A stretch of 64,000 nucleotides of DNA from Dorea longicatena (GTDB lineage: Bacteria > Bacillota > Clostridia > Lachnospirales > Lachnospiraceae): assembly GCF_025150085.1 (NCBI RefSeq), contig NZ_CP102280.1, positions 2,429,001 to 2,493,000 on the forward strand, in the 5' to 3' direction. The first letter of the stretch is position 1; each line of letters begins with the position of its first letter. The notes beneath the pieces were generated by a model, which saw nothing but the letters and a program-made list of their open reading frames with translations, searched no databases and had not been told where the DNA came from. Made by a program: the position numbers and the translations under genes. Positions 16,366 through 23,872 of this stretch are shown one piece after another.

Positions 16366-17136
16366 TCAAAAATCAAGCCACAACATCGACAATTCAGCAT
16401 CTCTTCTCATTTTCACAAATTCTTCTGCAAATGTTTTTGCTGTTTCTCTATTATGATCTACATCCCAATGTTCCTTATTATAGTTTGCAGCGTTTGTCCA
16501 ATTGAAAGTACCGTGCATTGCAACTTCTAAATCGATCACACAAAACTTCCTATGCATTATATTTTTGTACCGCTCTGACATCACATCCACCCGATAAACC
16601 TCAAAGTGATCTTCCAAAGTGAACGAAGGTTTCTCCTTATTAACACGATTATTATCAATAATAATTTTTACATCTAACCCTTCATTTCTTTTTTTCAATA
16701 ATTCATCAAATATTTTTTTATTGGTGAACCATGCCATTGCTATCCAAATTGAGAACTTTGCTTCTCGAATTTCATCAATTATCCGATTTTGTATATCATC
16801 AAAAAGTATCTCTTGGCTTACTTCTTCTGGTGCAATATTAAGTATTCCGGGTTTTAATACCAATCCGCTATACTCATTATAATCGTTTGGTTCATAAACC
16901 TGTTTGCACAAATCATCAACAAAATCTTCATGTTCTTTCAAGACAATTAATTTATCTGGAACAACGCTAATAATAATATACTCTTGACGATGATCTGGCA
17001 AATGATATGTAAAAGTCCATTCCTTTTGAAATGAAACAGAAGCAACTTTAAGCGCCTCCACCACCTCATCTTTATGCTCATAATCACTCATCTTTGCTGT
17101 TGCTATCAATAAATCCTTATACTGCTGTTCTGTCAT
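16366..17136 (-). CDS. phospholipase-D-like (HKD) nuclease, ICE cargo
   Basis: A 256-residue protein with a unique N-terminal domain (about 1-110) and a C-terminal PLD domain (about 112-256). The HKD-type active site is visible as MHRKFCVIDLE followed by HGTFNWTNAANYN, so there is a single motif per chain and the active enzyme would be a dimer, as in Nuc and BfiI. The strand before it (DVKIIIDNNRVN) fits the fold. No signal peptide is present, so it acts in the cytoplasm, probably on DNA or RNA rather than lipid. It forms a two-gene unit with the unknown protein downstream. Function in phage or plasmid defence is a hypothesis. Confidence 0.8.
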   Translation of the reverse strand: MTEQQYKDLLIATAKMSDYEHKDEVVEALKVASVSFQKEWTFTYHLPDHRQEYIIISVVPDKLIVLKEHEDFVDDLCKQVYEPNDYNEYSGLVLKPGILNIAPEEVSQEILFDDIQNRIIDEIREAKFSIWIAMAWFTNKKIFDELLKKRNEGLDVKIIIDNNRVNKEKPSFTLEDHFEVYRVDVMSERYKNIMHRKFCVIDLEVAMHGTFNWTNAANYNKEHWDVDHNRETAKTFAEEFVKMRRDAELSMLWLDF

Positions 17137-17252
17137 AACATCCCCCTATAGCTTTATATATCGCAATGCTATGAGCAATTTCTTTATCACTACTCATTAT
17201 CGTATCATTTCCTAACAAAATTCGATTTCTACCACTAATGATATCATATTTT

Positions 17253-17603
17253 TTATTTATAATCTAGGTCTTGTATCCACTCTCCGATCTCTTTTGGTGT
17301 GCTTTTGCAAAAATCCTGAATCCACATCTCATGGAGTTTAACTTCTGATTCTGTACTATCTATGTTTCCAACACACCCACCTGTTTCCTGAAGTGCTTCC
17401 AGGCAATCCCATTCCTTTTGGAAGTCCCCAGCAAATTCCATCCATACTTTTATATGATATTCCTTAAAACCTAAATGGTAAATCAAGTAGGTCAACCTGT
17501 CAAAATCAGCTAACGGCATTTTTTCTTTTTTCAGCAATAACCTTTTATCATGCTCGCTGCATAGATATAAAAATGCAAGCTGCTCTATTTTTGCCTGCTC
17601 CAT
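17253..17603 (-). CDS. unknown 116-residue protein divergent from an XRE regulator
   Basis: ATG at 17603 follows GAAGGGAG. The product is acidic, helical and soluble (MEQAKIEQLAFLYL...), with no recognised family. It has its own promoter (TTGATT-17-TAGAAT at 17648-17676), whose start region is covered by an operator-like repeat shared with the regulator on the other strand. A divergent small gene with an adjacent Cro/C1-type regulator is a common layout for element maintenance switches, but nothing in the protein itself shows its role. Confidence 0.6.
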   Translation of the reverse strand: MEQAKIEQLAFLYLCSEHDKRLLLKKEKMPLADFDRLTYLIYHLGFKEYHIKVWMEFAGDFQKEWDCLEALQETGGCVGNIDSTESEVKLHEMWIQDFCKSTPKEIGEWIQDLDYK

Positions 17604-17625
17604 ATATTTCTCCCTTCTCTTCTGT

Positions 17626-17702
17626 CCTTGTCTCACTTTTACAACCGATTCTACCTTGTCCAATCGTTAAAATCAATACAGATGGTGCAAAAAGTGAGAC
17701 AA
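17626..17702. promoter_or_regulatory. inverted operator pair in the divergent XRE promoter region
   Basis: CTTGTCTCACTTTT at 17627-17640 and its exact inverse AAAAGTGAGACAAG at 17689-17702 bracket the divergent promoters. A minus-strand promoter TTGATT-17-TAGAAT (17676 to 17648) lies between them. The XRE product is the natural candidate to bind. The same core appears as direct repeats at 3147-3299. Confidence 0.7.
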
Positions 17703-17734
17703 GCCATCCTTTACCAGAGAGGAAGAGATTTAAG

Positions 17735-17986
17735 ATGCCAAAGCCAAGGACACAGTCTGGTGAGAAGAATCTGATTAGCCAGCGATTGATTGAACTTCGC
17801 AAGACCCACAATATGTCTCAGCGTGATCTTGCCTATAAACTCCAGTTAGCTGGTTACGATATGGATAAAAATGTAATCACCAGAATCGAAACAAACAAGC
17901 GTTATGTCACTGATCTTGAATTAAAAGCCATTGCTGAAATCTTTCAGGTTTCATACATATTTCTCATTGATGGCAAAGATGAATAG
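17735..17986 (+). CDS. XRE/Cro-C1 family HTH regulator
   Basis: An 83-residue DNA-binding protein. ATG at 17735 follows AGAGAGGAAG; an in-frame reading from 17573 crosses the operator region and is not used. The HTH runs from about residue 15 to 70: ISQRLIELRKTHNMSQRDLAYKLQLAG for helices 1-2, NVITRIETNKRYVTD for the recognition helix and turn, then LKAIAEIFQV. It is the only plus-strand gene in the element region and is divergent from a small unknown gene across an inverted repeat, so autoregulation is likely. It may control the element, given that related sites occur near the sortase and metK. Confidence 0.88.
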   Translation: MPKPRTQSGEKNLISQRLIELRKTHNMSQRDLAYKLQLAGYDMDKNVITRIETNKRYVTDLELKAIAEIFQVSYIFLIDGKDE

Positions 17987-17993
17987 AAGTGAC

Positions 17994-18025
17994 AAATGGG
18001 GAAGTTCCTTTCGTGCTTCCCCATT
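17994..18025. terminator. bidirectional terminator between convergent genes
   Basis: Arms AAATGGGGAAG and CTTCCCCATTT are perfect inverted copies with A-rich and T-rich flanks, placed between the XRE gene (plus) and the following minus-strand gene. Confidence 0.85.
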
Positions 18026-18040
18026 TTATCCGTCCCTTTT

Positions 18041-18649
18041 TTACAAATTTAATAGTTCCAGAATTTTCTGCATGCCAGCCTGATATAAAGATTCCGCATA
18101 TAATATCCATCTCTCACTAACTTCAGTAACGTATTTGTCTATTGTTTTTCGCTTTTCTTTTGATAATCCCATTGTCTGAACCTGTTCTTCATATTTCGAT
18201 ATTTTTTCAAGCATTCCCTGGTACACTGTATTTTCTTTCAGCTGATCTTCAACCTCATCAATCCAGGTATCCAGCAGCAACTCCAGCAGTTTCTTTGTGT
18301 CACCGTCATCATTTCCCAATATTGCTTTTTTAATTTTTCCAAGCATTGCTCCATAGGAGATCATTTGAGCCTGTCCCATATAAAAATGGTACTGTTCTTC
18401 TATCATTTCCTTTTCGCTTTCCAGTCGGAAATATTGATGCACTGCCTTATGCTCTTCTGTCGTTAGACTGATTGCCTGATTCGACTCCATAAATGTTTCT
18501 ATTACTGGATACCTCTCTGTAAGTTCCAGTATTTTATTTTGCAGTCTCTGGTATTCCGCATCATGCTTTTTCAGATAGGTGCAAACCTGTTCTCCTATCC
18601 GTATCCCCAAGCATTGCTCATTCCAGATGATATCTGGCTGTGTTGTCAT
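18041..18649 (-). CDS. helical protein of unknown function, element-associated
   Basis: A 202-residue, Glu/Gln-rich, probably all-helical soluble protein with no recognised catalytic motif. The layout (an N-terminal segment, then long helices around EKEMIEEQYHFYMGQAQMISYGAML) loosely recalls DUF6809-type proteins common in Lachnospiraceae elements, but this is a weak impression. It carries the same promoter box as the RHH gene, 4.7 kb away, which ties it to the ICE. It is followed by a bidirectional terminator. Confidence 0.6.
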   Translation of the reverse strand: MTTQPDIIWNEQCLGIRIGEQVCTYLKKHDAEYQRLQNKILELTERYPVIETFMESNQAISLTTEEHKAVHQYFRLESEKEMIEEQYHFYMGQAQMISYGAMLGKIKKAILGNDDGDTKKLLELLLDTWIDEVEDQLKENTVYQGMLEKISKYEEQVQTMGLSKEKRKTIDKYVTEVSERWILYAESLYQAGMQKILELLNL

Positions 18650-18693
18650 ATCGGTGTCTCCCTTCTGTGTAGTTTTCCTGTTCCAAGCACAAG

Positions 18694-18726
18694 ACTATAC
18701 CACACTTCTGGGAGAAAGCTATTCAC
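18694..18726 (-). promoter_or_regulatory. promoter with the shared 14-bp box
   Basis: The minus strand reads GTGAATAGCTTTCT (18726-18713), 13 nt, then TATAGT (18699-18694), in front of the 202-residue protein. It matches the arrangement at 13940-13973. Confidence 0.55.
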
Positions 18727-18779
18727 CAAACCTACTGAAATCTCCTGGCAGATCCTGTGCAACCTATCCCTTTTCCCAC

Positions 18780-18820
18780 AAAAAAACTGGTATGAAAGAC
18801 TCCTTGTTCTCTCATACCAG
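18780..18820 (-). terminator. intrinsic terminator near the element end
   Basis: The minus strand has CTGGTATGA...TCATACCAG arms followed by seven T. It lies between the truncated decarboxylase gene and the ICE promoter, insulating the element from chromosomal transcription. Confidence 0.85.
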
Positions 18821-18921
18821 CTATCTATTTCTTATTTAACTGAATACACATTCTTTTCTATTCTCTGTGTATCCTGTACTTATTTATGGCAAAAATCAGA
18901 CTACAGACACGCTATACACTC

Positions 18922-19443
18922 TTATGCTACATAATCCAGTTTACTGCATCCAGGTTCAAATGTCACATTAAAAATTCCAACCTGAGAAGTAGAAATCGGT
19001 GCAAGAAAACTTCTGCCGGAAAAATACTGTGCAAAACCATCATTTGGTGCACCGATTGGAAATACCATCTCTTTAGCATGCGCACGCATCGCTTCCTCTT
19101 CGTATGGCAAATCTCCTTCGCCTGTTTCCCACACTTCCTTTGCAAGATTGAAAACAGCCCATGCTTTTGGCCAACCTGCATAGAATGCGGCATGTGTGAT
19201 CACTGCCGCAATCTCTTTTTGTGTCACACCATGATTTTTTGCATTTTGAAGATGATATTTTAAAGAAGAATCCGTAATTCCGGAAGCCATCAGAGCAACC
19301 ACTGTGATAATGCTTCTTGTTTTTACGTCGATGTCCTGGTTATTCCAGTTTTCGCCGAAAAGTACATCATCGTTAAAATGTGCAAATTCCGGTGCAAATT
19401 CGCCAAGTGCATTTCTTCCTGCTGTCTGTATTATTTTTCCCAT
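18922..19443 (-). pseudogene. carboxymuconolactone decarboxylase/cupin protein truncated at its 3' end
   Basis: A 173-residue reading with a complete CMD domain (MASGITDSSLKYHLQNAKNHGVT, AAFYAGWPKAWAVF), then the linker FAQYFSGRSFLAP and the start of a cupin (VGIFNVTFEPGC). In intact fusion proteins this is followed by the His-rich cupin barrel. Here it changes to SKLDYVA and stops. The missing cupin and the switch to element-like sequence suggest the gene was cut by the ICE at about 18.94 kb. ATG at 19443 has GGAGG upstream. It pairs with a flavodoxin gene upstream, a common redox operon in Clostridia. The CMD half might still fold, but the fusion is broken. Confidence 0.75.
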
Positions 19444-19471
19444 TTTCTGTATACCTCCATAATACTGTTGT

Positions 19472-19942
19472 TTATAAAGAGTTTCCCCATTCATTGATTT
19501 CCTGTTTTGTTCCACGATTTAACAGTCTGCCTTCTGTAATAACTGCATCTGGTGCAGATGACTGCAATTCTCTCACAGTGTTCCCAAATCCACTTCCTCC
19601 GGATGTTGCAAAAAGCACAATCTTTTTACCACTGAAATCGTAAGCTTCTAAAAATGTATTGATGATTGTCGGAGCCACATACCACCAGATTGGGAATCCC
19701 AGAAGGATCTCGTCATAAGAACTCATATCCATCTCTTTTTTCATAATCGCCGGTCTATATTTTTTATCACTCATTTCCACACTGCTTCTGGATTTTTTAT
19801 TCATCCAGTCAAGATCAGGCTTTGTATATGGAACTTTCGGCTCAATCTCAAACAAATCCGCTTTTACTTCCTCTGCGATCATCTGTGCTACTTTTTTTGT
19901 TGTTCCGCTTGCACTGAAAAATGCCACTAATTTTTTACTCAT
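19472..19942 (-). CDS. flavodoxin
   Basis: A 156-residue FMN electron carrier. The phosphate-binding loop FFSASGTTKKVAQ is at the N-terminus. LLGFPIWWYVAPTI and ATSGGSGFGNTVREL follow as the two isoalloxazine-flanking loops. ATG at 19942 has AAAGGGG upstream; a longer reading to 20014 runs into a hairpin. It is the small flavodoxin type (PF12682-like) usually seen beside CMD/cupin and LysR genes, as here. The substrate partner is unknown. Confidence 0.88.
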   Translation of the reverse strand: MSKKLVAFFSASGTTKKVAQMIAEEVKADLFEIEPKVPYTKPDLDWMNKKSRSSVEMSDKKYRPAIMKKEMDMSSYDEILLGFPIWWYVAPTIINTFLEAYDFSGKKIVLFATSGGSGFGNTVRELQSSAPDAVITEGRLLNRGTKQEINEWGNSL

Positions 19943-19977
19943 AATAAAAAGCCCCTTTCTTTGCGTATTTTTCACAA

Positions 19978-20020
19978 AAAATAGATGTATAAGATTTACA
20001 TTCATCTTACACATCTATTT
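19978..20020. terminator. strong dyad between lysR and the flavodoxin gene
   Basis: Arms of 17 bases (AAATAGATGTATAAGAT and its inverse, one mismatch) around an 8-base loop. The minus strand continues into TTTTTTG, so it can end lysR transcripts. Because the flavodoxin start is only 35 bases further, it may also act as an operator or an attenuator. Confidence 0.65.
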
Positions 20021-20067
20021 TAAGCTCTATCGCTTCATTATGTCTAATGCTTATATTGAATTTTGTT

Positions 20068-20946
20068 TTATGCCTGGAAAGCATTAATCTCCTCGATCAT
20101 TTTACGGACTGCCAAAGAATATGGGATATTCCGTCGCCAGGCAATCACAGTGCTTGTCGTGATTTCAGGAGAAATTCTTCGCTGTACAAGAATATCCTCT
20201 CGCCAATACTTTGCAGCACCTTCGATTGATATTGGATAGCCCAGTCCATTTGCCGCCATGACTCCGGCATTGGTTCCGAGATTACTTGTAAAAGCAATCT
20301 GAAGTTTTGAATAGTCTTTTCCAAACCAATTGGCAAGTTCACTTTGAACACTCACTCTTTCGGGCAGTATCAATGGTTTTCCTATGAGATCTTCTTTTTT
20401 TATAAACTCTTTTTCTGCCAGTGGATCATCTGGCCGCATTCCGACACACCAGTGATCACAATCTGTGATTCTGATATAATCCAGCCCTTCGGTGTCCACC
20501 GGCTCCATGAATAATGCAATATCTACAAGTCCTTTGTTCATCATCTCATACACTGCATCTGCTGTTGCAGTATGCAATACAATCTGAACCAGCGGATATT
20601 TTTCTTTATATGTTTTACATATCTTCGCCAATGTCTCCACTGCTGCAAATTCACCGCATCCAATGGTTATCGTGCTCTCTACAACCTCTTCTTTTCCTTT
20701 CAGTTCCTCAAGCGTCCTTTCCTCAAGATTAAGAATCTCCAAGGCACGCCTTTTTAATAAAATTCCTTCATCAGTGAGCGATATTTTCTTCCCGTTTCGA
20801 ATAAATAATGTTATTCCCAGGTCCTCTTCAAATGCCGCCATTTGTCTGGATAGCGTTGGCTGGGTAATATGCAATTGTTCTGCTGCTTTTGTAAAACTCT
20901 GTTCTTTTGCTACTGTCAGAAAATAGCGTAATAATCTTAATTCCAT
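20068..20946 (-). CDS. LysR family transcriptional regulator
   Basis: A 292-residue regulator. The winged HTH is at residues 1-60 (LRYFLTVAKEQSFTKAAEQLHITQPTLSRQ), followed by the linker helix and a periplasmic-binding-like effector domain (ITIGCGEFAAVETLAKI to the end). It lies upstream of, and in the same direction as, the flavodoxin and CMD genes, which it probably controls. The inducer cannot be read from sequence. Confidence 0.92.
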   Translation of the reverse strand: MELRLLRYFLTVAKEQSFTKAAEQLHITQPTLSRQMAAFEEDLGITLFIRNGKKISLTDEGILLKRRALEILNLEERTLEELKGKEEVVESTITIGCGEFAAVETLAKICKTYKEKYPLVQIVLHTATADAVYEMMNKGLVDIALFMEPVDTEGLDYIRITDCDHWCVGMRPDDPLAEKEFIKKEDLIGKPLILPERVSVQSELANWFGKDYSKLQIAFTSNLGTNAGVMAANGLGYPISIEGAAKYWREDILVQRRISPEITTSTVIAWRRNIPYSLAVRKMIEEINAFQA

Positions 20947-21117
20947 ATCTTTATATTCCTACAAATTTTTCTTGTAATCATTCTATCATATTGCGTCCCA
21001 AGCATCATCTATATTTACATGTAATATCTGCACAAAATACCGTGTGTTATTTTCGGGTTATTTTTCAACTGTCTATGCCTTCCAGGCCTTGATTTTACTG
21101 GCTTTTTGACGAAGCTT

Positions 21118-21156
21118 TCAAAGAGTGCCGTGGCAAATGAAAAGTACTTTAATCAT
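21118..21156 (-). pseudogene. remnant of a low-molecular-weight protein tyrosine phosphatase start
   Basis: Twelve codons from ATG at 21156 read MIKVLFICHGTL then stop. MIKVLFICHG is the typical N-terminus of LMW-PTP, leading into its CxxxxCRS loop, but here the loop and the rest are absent. The surrounding 290 bases between lysR and the Mrr piece hold no other coding signal. This is probably a scar of an insertion or deletion. The match is short, so confidence is limited. Confidence 0.45.
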
Positions 21157-21238
21157 AAAATTCTTCTGTTCTGAAATGCCCTATAATGCCGAGTTTTGCA
21201 AGGTTTTATCGGCTTTTTCGAGCATTGTATTTTTCTTG

Positions 21239-21442
21239 TTAATTACTACACTTTTTGCAAACCACTTCAAAATAGGGCAAGGTATACTTGCCTTCATGCT
21301 TTTCATTTACAAAAACATCGTCTTCCGATATGTAGAAATACTCCTGCATAGCTTTTCGAATAGAAACAAGAGTATCCTGCCTGCATTCTAGCAAATATCC
21401 CAATATTGGGTTATACAATTCTTGTATTCCAGGTATTCCCAT
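21239..21442 (-). pseudogene. Mrr-like N-terminal fragment (restriction system)
   Basis: Sixty-seven residues with an SD (AGAAAGGAAA) and ATG at 21442. IPGIQELYNPILGYLLE followed by RKAMQEYFYISEDDV matches the winged-helix N-terminal domain of Mrr-type restriction proteins (pattern IPxxxELxxPxL). The catalytic C-terminal domain is missing: the reading ends at VVCKKCSN. It is therefore a 5' remnant next to other damaged restriction genes. Confidence 0.55.
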
Positions 21443-21538
21443 TTTCCTTTCTCCTTTATTCTATCCAATAAACAAAACAAAAAATCTCTTAACTGTTCAT
21501 AATAAAAAATTGTATAGAATGTTACTCCTATCATCTTT

Positions 21539-21690
21539 TTATTTTAATGCATTTTTATCCGTCCCCACTTGAACAAGTTCAGACTCAAATAATTCATATG
21601 GGCTTTTATTCAATTCGACAACAAGTCCATTGATTATTTTTATCAAATCATCTATCTCTCTTATTGTTTCTACCACCTCATATTTTTTTT
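21539..21690 (-). other. slippery A8 run and 47-codon extension frame of the PLD gene
   Basis: Eight A residues (21690-21683) precede ATGAGGTGGTAG at the PLD 3' end. Slipping back one base opens a frame reading KYEVVETIREIDDL... for 47 codons to TAA at 21539. The extension looks like a normal amphipathic helix. This may be programmed -1 frameshifting or a one-base indel. Confidence 0.5.
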
Positions 21691-22689
21691 CAATTCATCG
21701 GTCCAATATTCAGAAACATAATATTCCTGCTCCACTTCTTCACTTAACAAAATATATGGTGTGTCCTCGTCAATCCATGAGTCACAAGAATTAACACCCA
21801 TTCTTTCCTTATGATACTCCTCATAATAATCCGCAAAAAACTCTATATCTTTTTCATATCCTGAATCAAATGCATCGTAGATCTGGCGACTTATATCCTC
21901 CATAACATTTTGCACTCCACATATATCTGATAATACAGTTTCCATTAGCTTTCCATCACAAGATTCAAGTTGCATAATAACTTCCTTCATCTTATTCAAG
22001 AGCATCATATATGTTTTCTTCATATTGTCTGCATTTTCAGCCCTATCCTCAAAATAATATATAAAGGTCTCAATATCCATTTTTAAATTTTCTAAGCCCT
22101 CAGCAATTGATAATATTTTCAATCTGATAGTATCGTATTCATCTGAATAATACCTAACGGCCACGATTTCATCAAAATATTTTTCATAAATCTCCTTTAT
22201 AACAGACTTATCCCTTATAATCATACCTGCTTCATAATTTTGAACGCTATTATCAGAATAGTTTGCAGAACCAATATAAAGAACATTTTCCGTCCCAATT
22301 AACTTGGCATGATTTTTAAAGCAGACATACATTTCTACATCCTTTGACGAATATTGGCTTATATCAAATTGTTGCTTGATTTTACCCAATTCCATCACGA
22401 TGGAGTCCTCTCTAAACTGGTTATGTTCATACTGACCATCAATCTTTGGATTCTTCAATCCGGGTAATGCAACAATAATACATAATTTTGTTTCAGGCGA
22501 TAGTGTTTGTAATTCTCTCAGTTTAAGATTATTATTTCCATAACCTATTCTACTATATGTTAATATTCGGACTTCCTTAGCATTTGGAAAATCGTCAACG
22601 ACCTGAGCAAATCCGTATTTTCCTTTTGTCCCTACAAACATTGCTGTTATCTCAGGTATTTCAACATTTATTTCAGCTTCATTATTCAT
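21670..22689 (-). CDS. phospholipase-D-like protein of a restriction/defence island
   Basis: A 339-residue protein. ATG at 22689 has AAGGA upstream and overlaps the McrC-like stop by 8 bases. The HKD-type site is visible as CFKNHAKLIGTENVLYIGSANYSDNSVQNYE (HxK plus GSANxSxxSxxxxE) in the first half; the second half is helical with no recognised motif. It resembles PLD-type nucleases that partner McrBC or type II/III systems. The C-terminus may be longer through an A8 frameshift at 21683-21690. Neighbouring genes on both sides are fragments, so it may be orphaned. Confidence 0.75.
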   Translation of the reverse strand: MNNEAEINVEIPEITAMFVGTKGKYGFAQVVDDFPNAKEVRILTYSRIGYGNNNLKLRELQTLSPETKLCIIVALPGLKNPKIDGQYEHNQFREDSIVMELGKIKQQFDISQYSSKDVEMYVCFKNHAKLIGTENVLYIGSANYSDNSVQNYEAGMIIRDKSVIKEIYEKYFDEIVAVRYYSDEYDTIRLKILSIAEGLENLKMDIETFIYYFEDRAENADNMKKTYMMLLNKMKEVIMQLESCDGKLMETVLSDICGVQNVMEDISRQIYDAFDSGYEKDIEFFADYYEEYHKERMGVNSCDSWIDEDTPYILLSEEVEQEYYVSEYWTDELKKNMRW

Positions 22690-23050
22690 AATAGTGATCC
22701 TTCTGTATACTAAATACAACCTTTATAACATCAGTTAACTGCTGCCTTGTTCTATCTTCGTCCTCTTCAAATATAAACGGCATTCTTATAAAATGAACAT
22801 TTATATCTCCGCTAGGACTTTCACTCACCGCCACAGGAAATTCTTTCTCTTTTTCCTCGTACCTGTACATTGGGTAAAGCAAATAAACATCTTGAATATC
22901 ACGCTTTCTCGCATATTCAAGGACTTGGTATAAATCACCTTGTTTATTGTTAATGATTGTTTTGGATACTGATACATAAAATAATCCACAAATAAAAAGT
23001 CCCACCGGGTTGCGCATAAAAATCAGAGGCGTGGTGGGTTCTGTTAACAT
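22682..23050 (-). pseudogene. McrC-like restriction component, C-terminal remnant
   Basis: A 122-residue reading. From about residue 30 it reads KTIINNKQGDLYQVLEYARK then VYLLYPMYRYE, matching the end of the PD-(D/E)xK region and the C-terminal part of McrC/LlaJI-type proteins (QxDxYQMxAYxxK...LxYP). The McrC N-terminus is absent. The first 30 residues come from a promoter-and-hairpin segment at 22992-23079, so the reading is a chance fusion. It is coupled to the PLD gene. Confidence 0.6.
22992..23038 (-). terminator. hairpin with T-run just downstream of a promoter
   Basis: CCCACC and GGTGGG arms (23038-23033, 23006-23001) enclose about 26 bases, then ACTTTTT follows on the minus strand. 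It lies within 50 bases of a strong promoter, so it would act as an attenuator or is the terminator of a lost gene. Confidence 0.55.
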
Positions 23051-23051
23051 T

Positions 23052-23079
23052 ATTGTACAGCATTCAATGTTACTGTCAA
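23052..23079 (-). promoter_or_regulatory. sigma-A promoter reading into the restriction remnant
   Basis: TTGACA (23079-23074), 16 nt, TACAAT (23057-23052) on the minus strand. The first in-frame ATG is only two bases after the -10, so it would be leaderless. Confidence 0.7.
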
Positions 23080-23124
23080 GATTTCTTTTGTAAAAAATCG
23101 GCAACTTCCCATTGTTCCTTAAAA

Positions 23125-23412
23125 TTATGCCAGCATTCTTGTCTCCGTATGTTCCCACGGTTCTCCCGAAAAATCAAGCAGAGACACAGGCTGCAATCCC
23201 ACATAACCGTCATCTGAAAGTGTAAATGCCACAGCACAATCATCACCCACTACAAGATAATAGTCCCATTCTTTGATCCGGAACTTTGGTGCTTTGATCT
23301 GTGTTCTTGAATATTGCTGCAACTGCTTTCTCGACCAGCCCGGCTCCGCAATATTGCCATATTCATCTAAAAGCTGCTGACTTTTTATAACTTCATGATT
23401 TCTTTCTGACAT
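23125..23412 (-). pseudogene. DUF2804 family protein, 5' fragment
   Basis: Ninety-five residues from ATG at 23412 behind GGAGGAG. QQLLDEYGNIAEPGW, RIKEWDYYLVV and DDGYVGLQPVSLLDF match the N-terminus of DUF2804 proteins, which are normally about 330 residues. The reading then stops at ETRMLA where the restriction remnant begins. An insertion or deletion has therefore removed the rest. Confidence 0.6.
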
Positions 23413-23495
23413 ATGCGTTCTCCTCCTTCCAAGGCGCATTGAAGTGCTGTAACCACAAAAATTAGCATCAACGGCTTTACTTATATACTCCAGAC

Positions 23496-23825
23496 TTAAA
23501 AGCTTGTTCTCCACAGTGGTATCACATTGATCACCGGTTCTTCATACGGATGTACTTTCTTCACGGCTTCAATTGTCTTATCAACATTTTCTGTATACAC
23601 GGTTACTTCCACCTTCAACTCCGGTTCGCAGCTGATCTCACCGTTGGTTCCGATATACGGATCACATCCGTCAAGCGGACGCCAGTAACCCGTTACCGGA
23701 CTTACCGACATGCACGAATCATAGTTCCCGATATGTCCCGCATCAACCTCCTGCAGTGCTTTCTGCACAACTTCCAGATGCGTCGGCGGGAGAAATATTT
23801 CTAATTTACAGTATTTAAACTCCAT
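23496..23825 (-). CDS. stand-alone NIF3/YqfO C-terminal-like (CutA-fold) protein
   Basis: A 109-residue protein. KLEIFLPPTHLEVVQKALQE, GHIGNYDSCMSVSPVTGYWRP and KVHPYEEPVINVIPL match the insert/PII-like domain found in YqfO-NIF3 proteins and as free-standing small proteins. The function of the free form is not established; PII/CutA-like folds often bind metals or nucleotides. It follows the SDR gene on the same strand. Confidence 0.8.
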   Translation of the reverse strand: MEFKYCKLEIFLPPTHLEVVQKALQEVDAGHIGNYDSCMSVSPVTGYWRPLDGCDPYIGTNGEISCEPELKVEVTVYTENVDKTIEAVKKVHPYEEPVINVIPLWRTSF

Positions 23826-23872
23826 GTTCTATACCTCTTTTCTACACCGTTCTCTATGGTTTTATCTAATTT

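Noticed and set aside
18600..19000. A tRNA gene as ICE attachment site
   Set aside because: No tRNA-like sequence or clear direct repeat was seen at the presumed junction; the other end lies outside the window.
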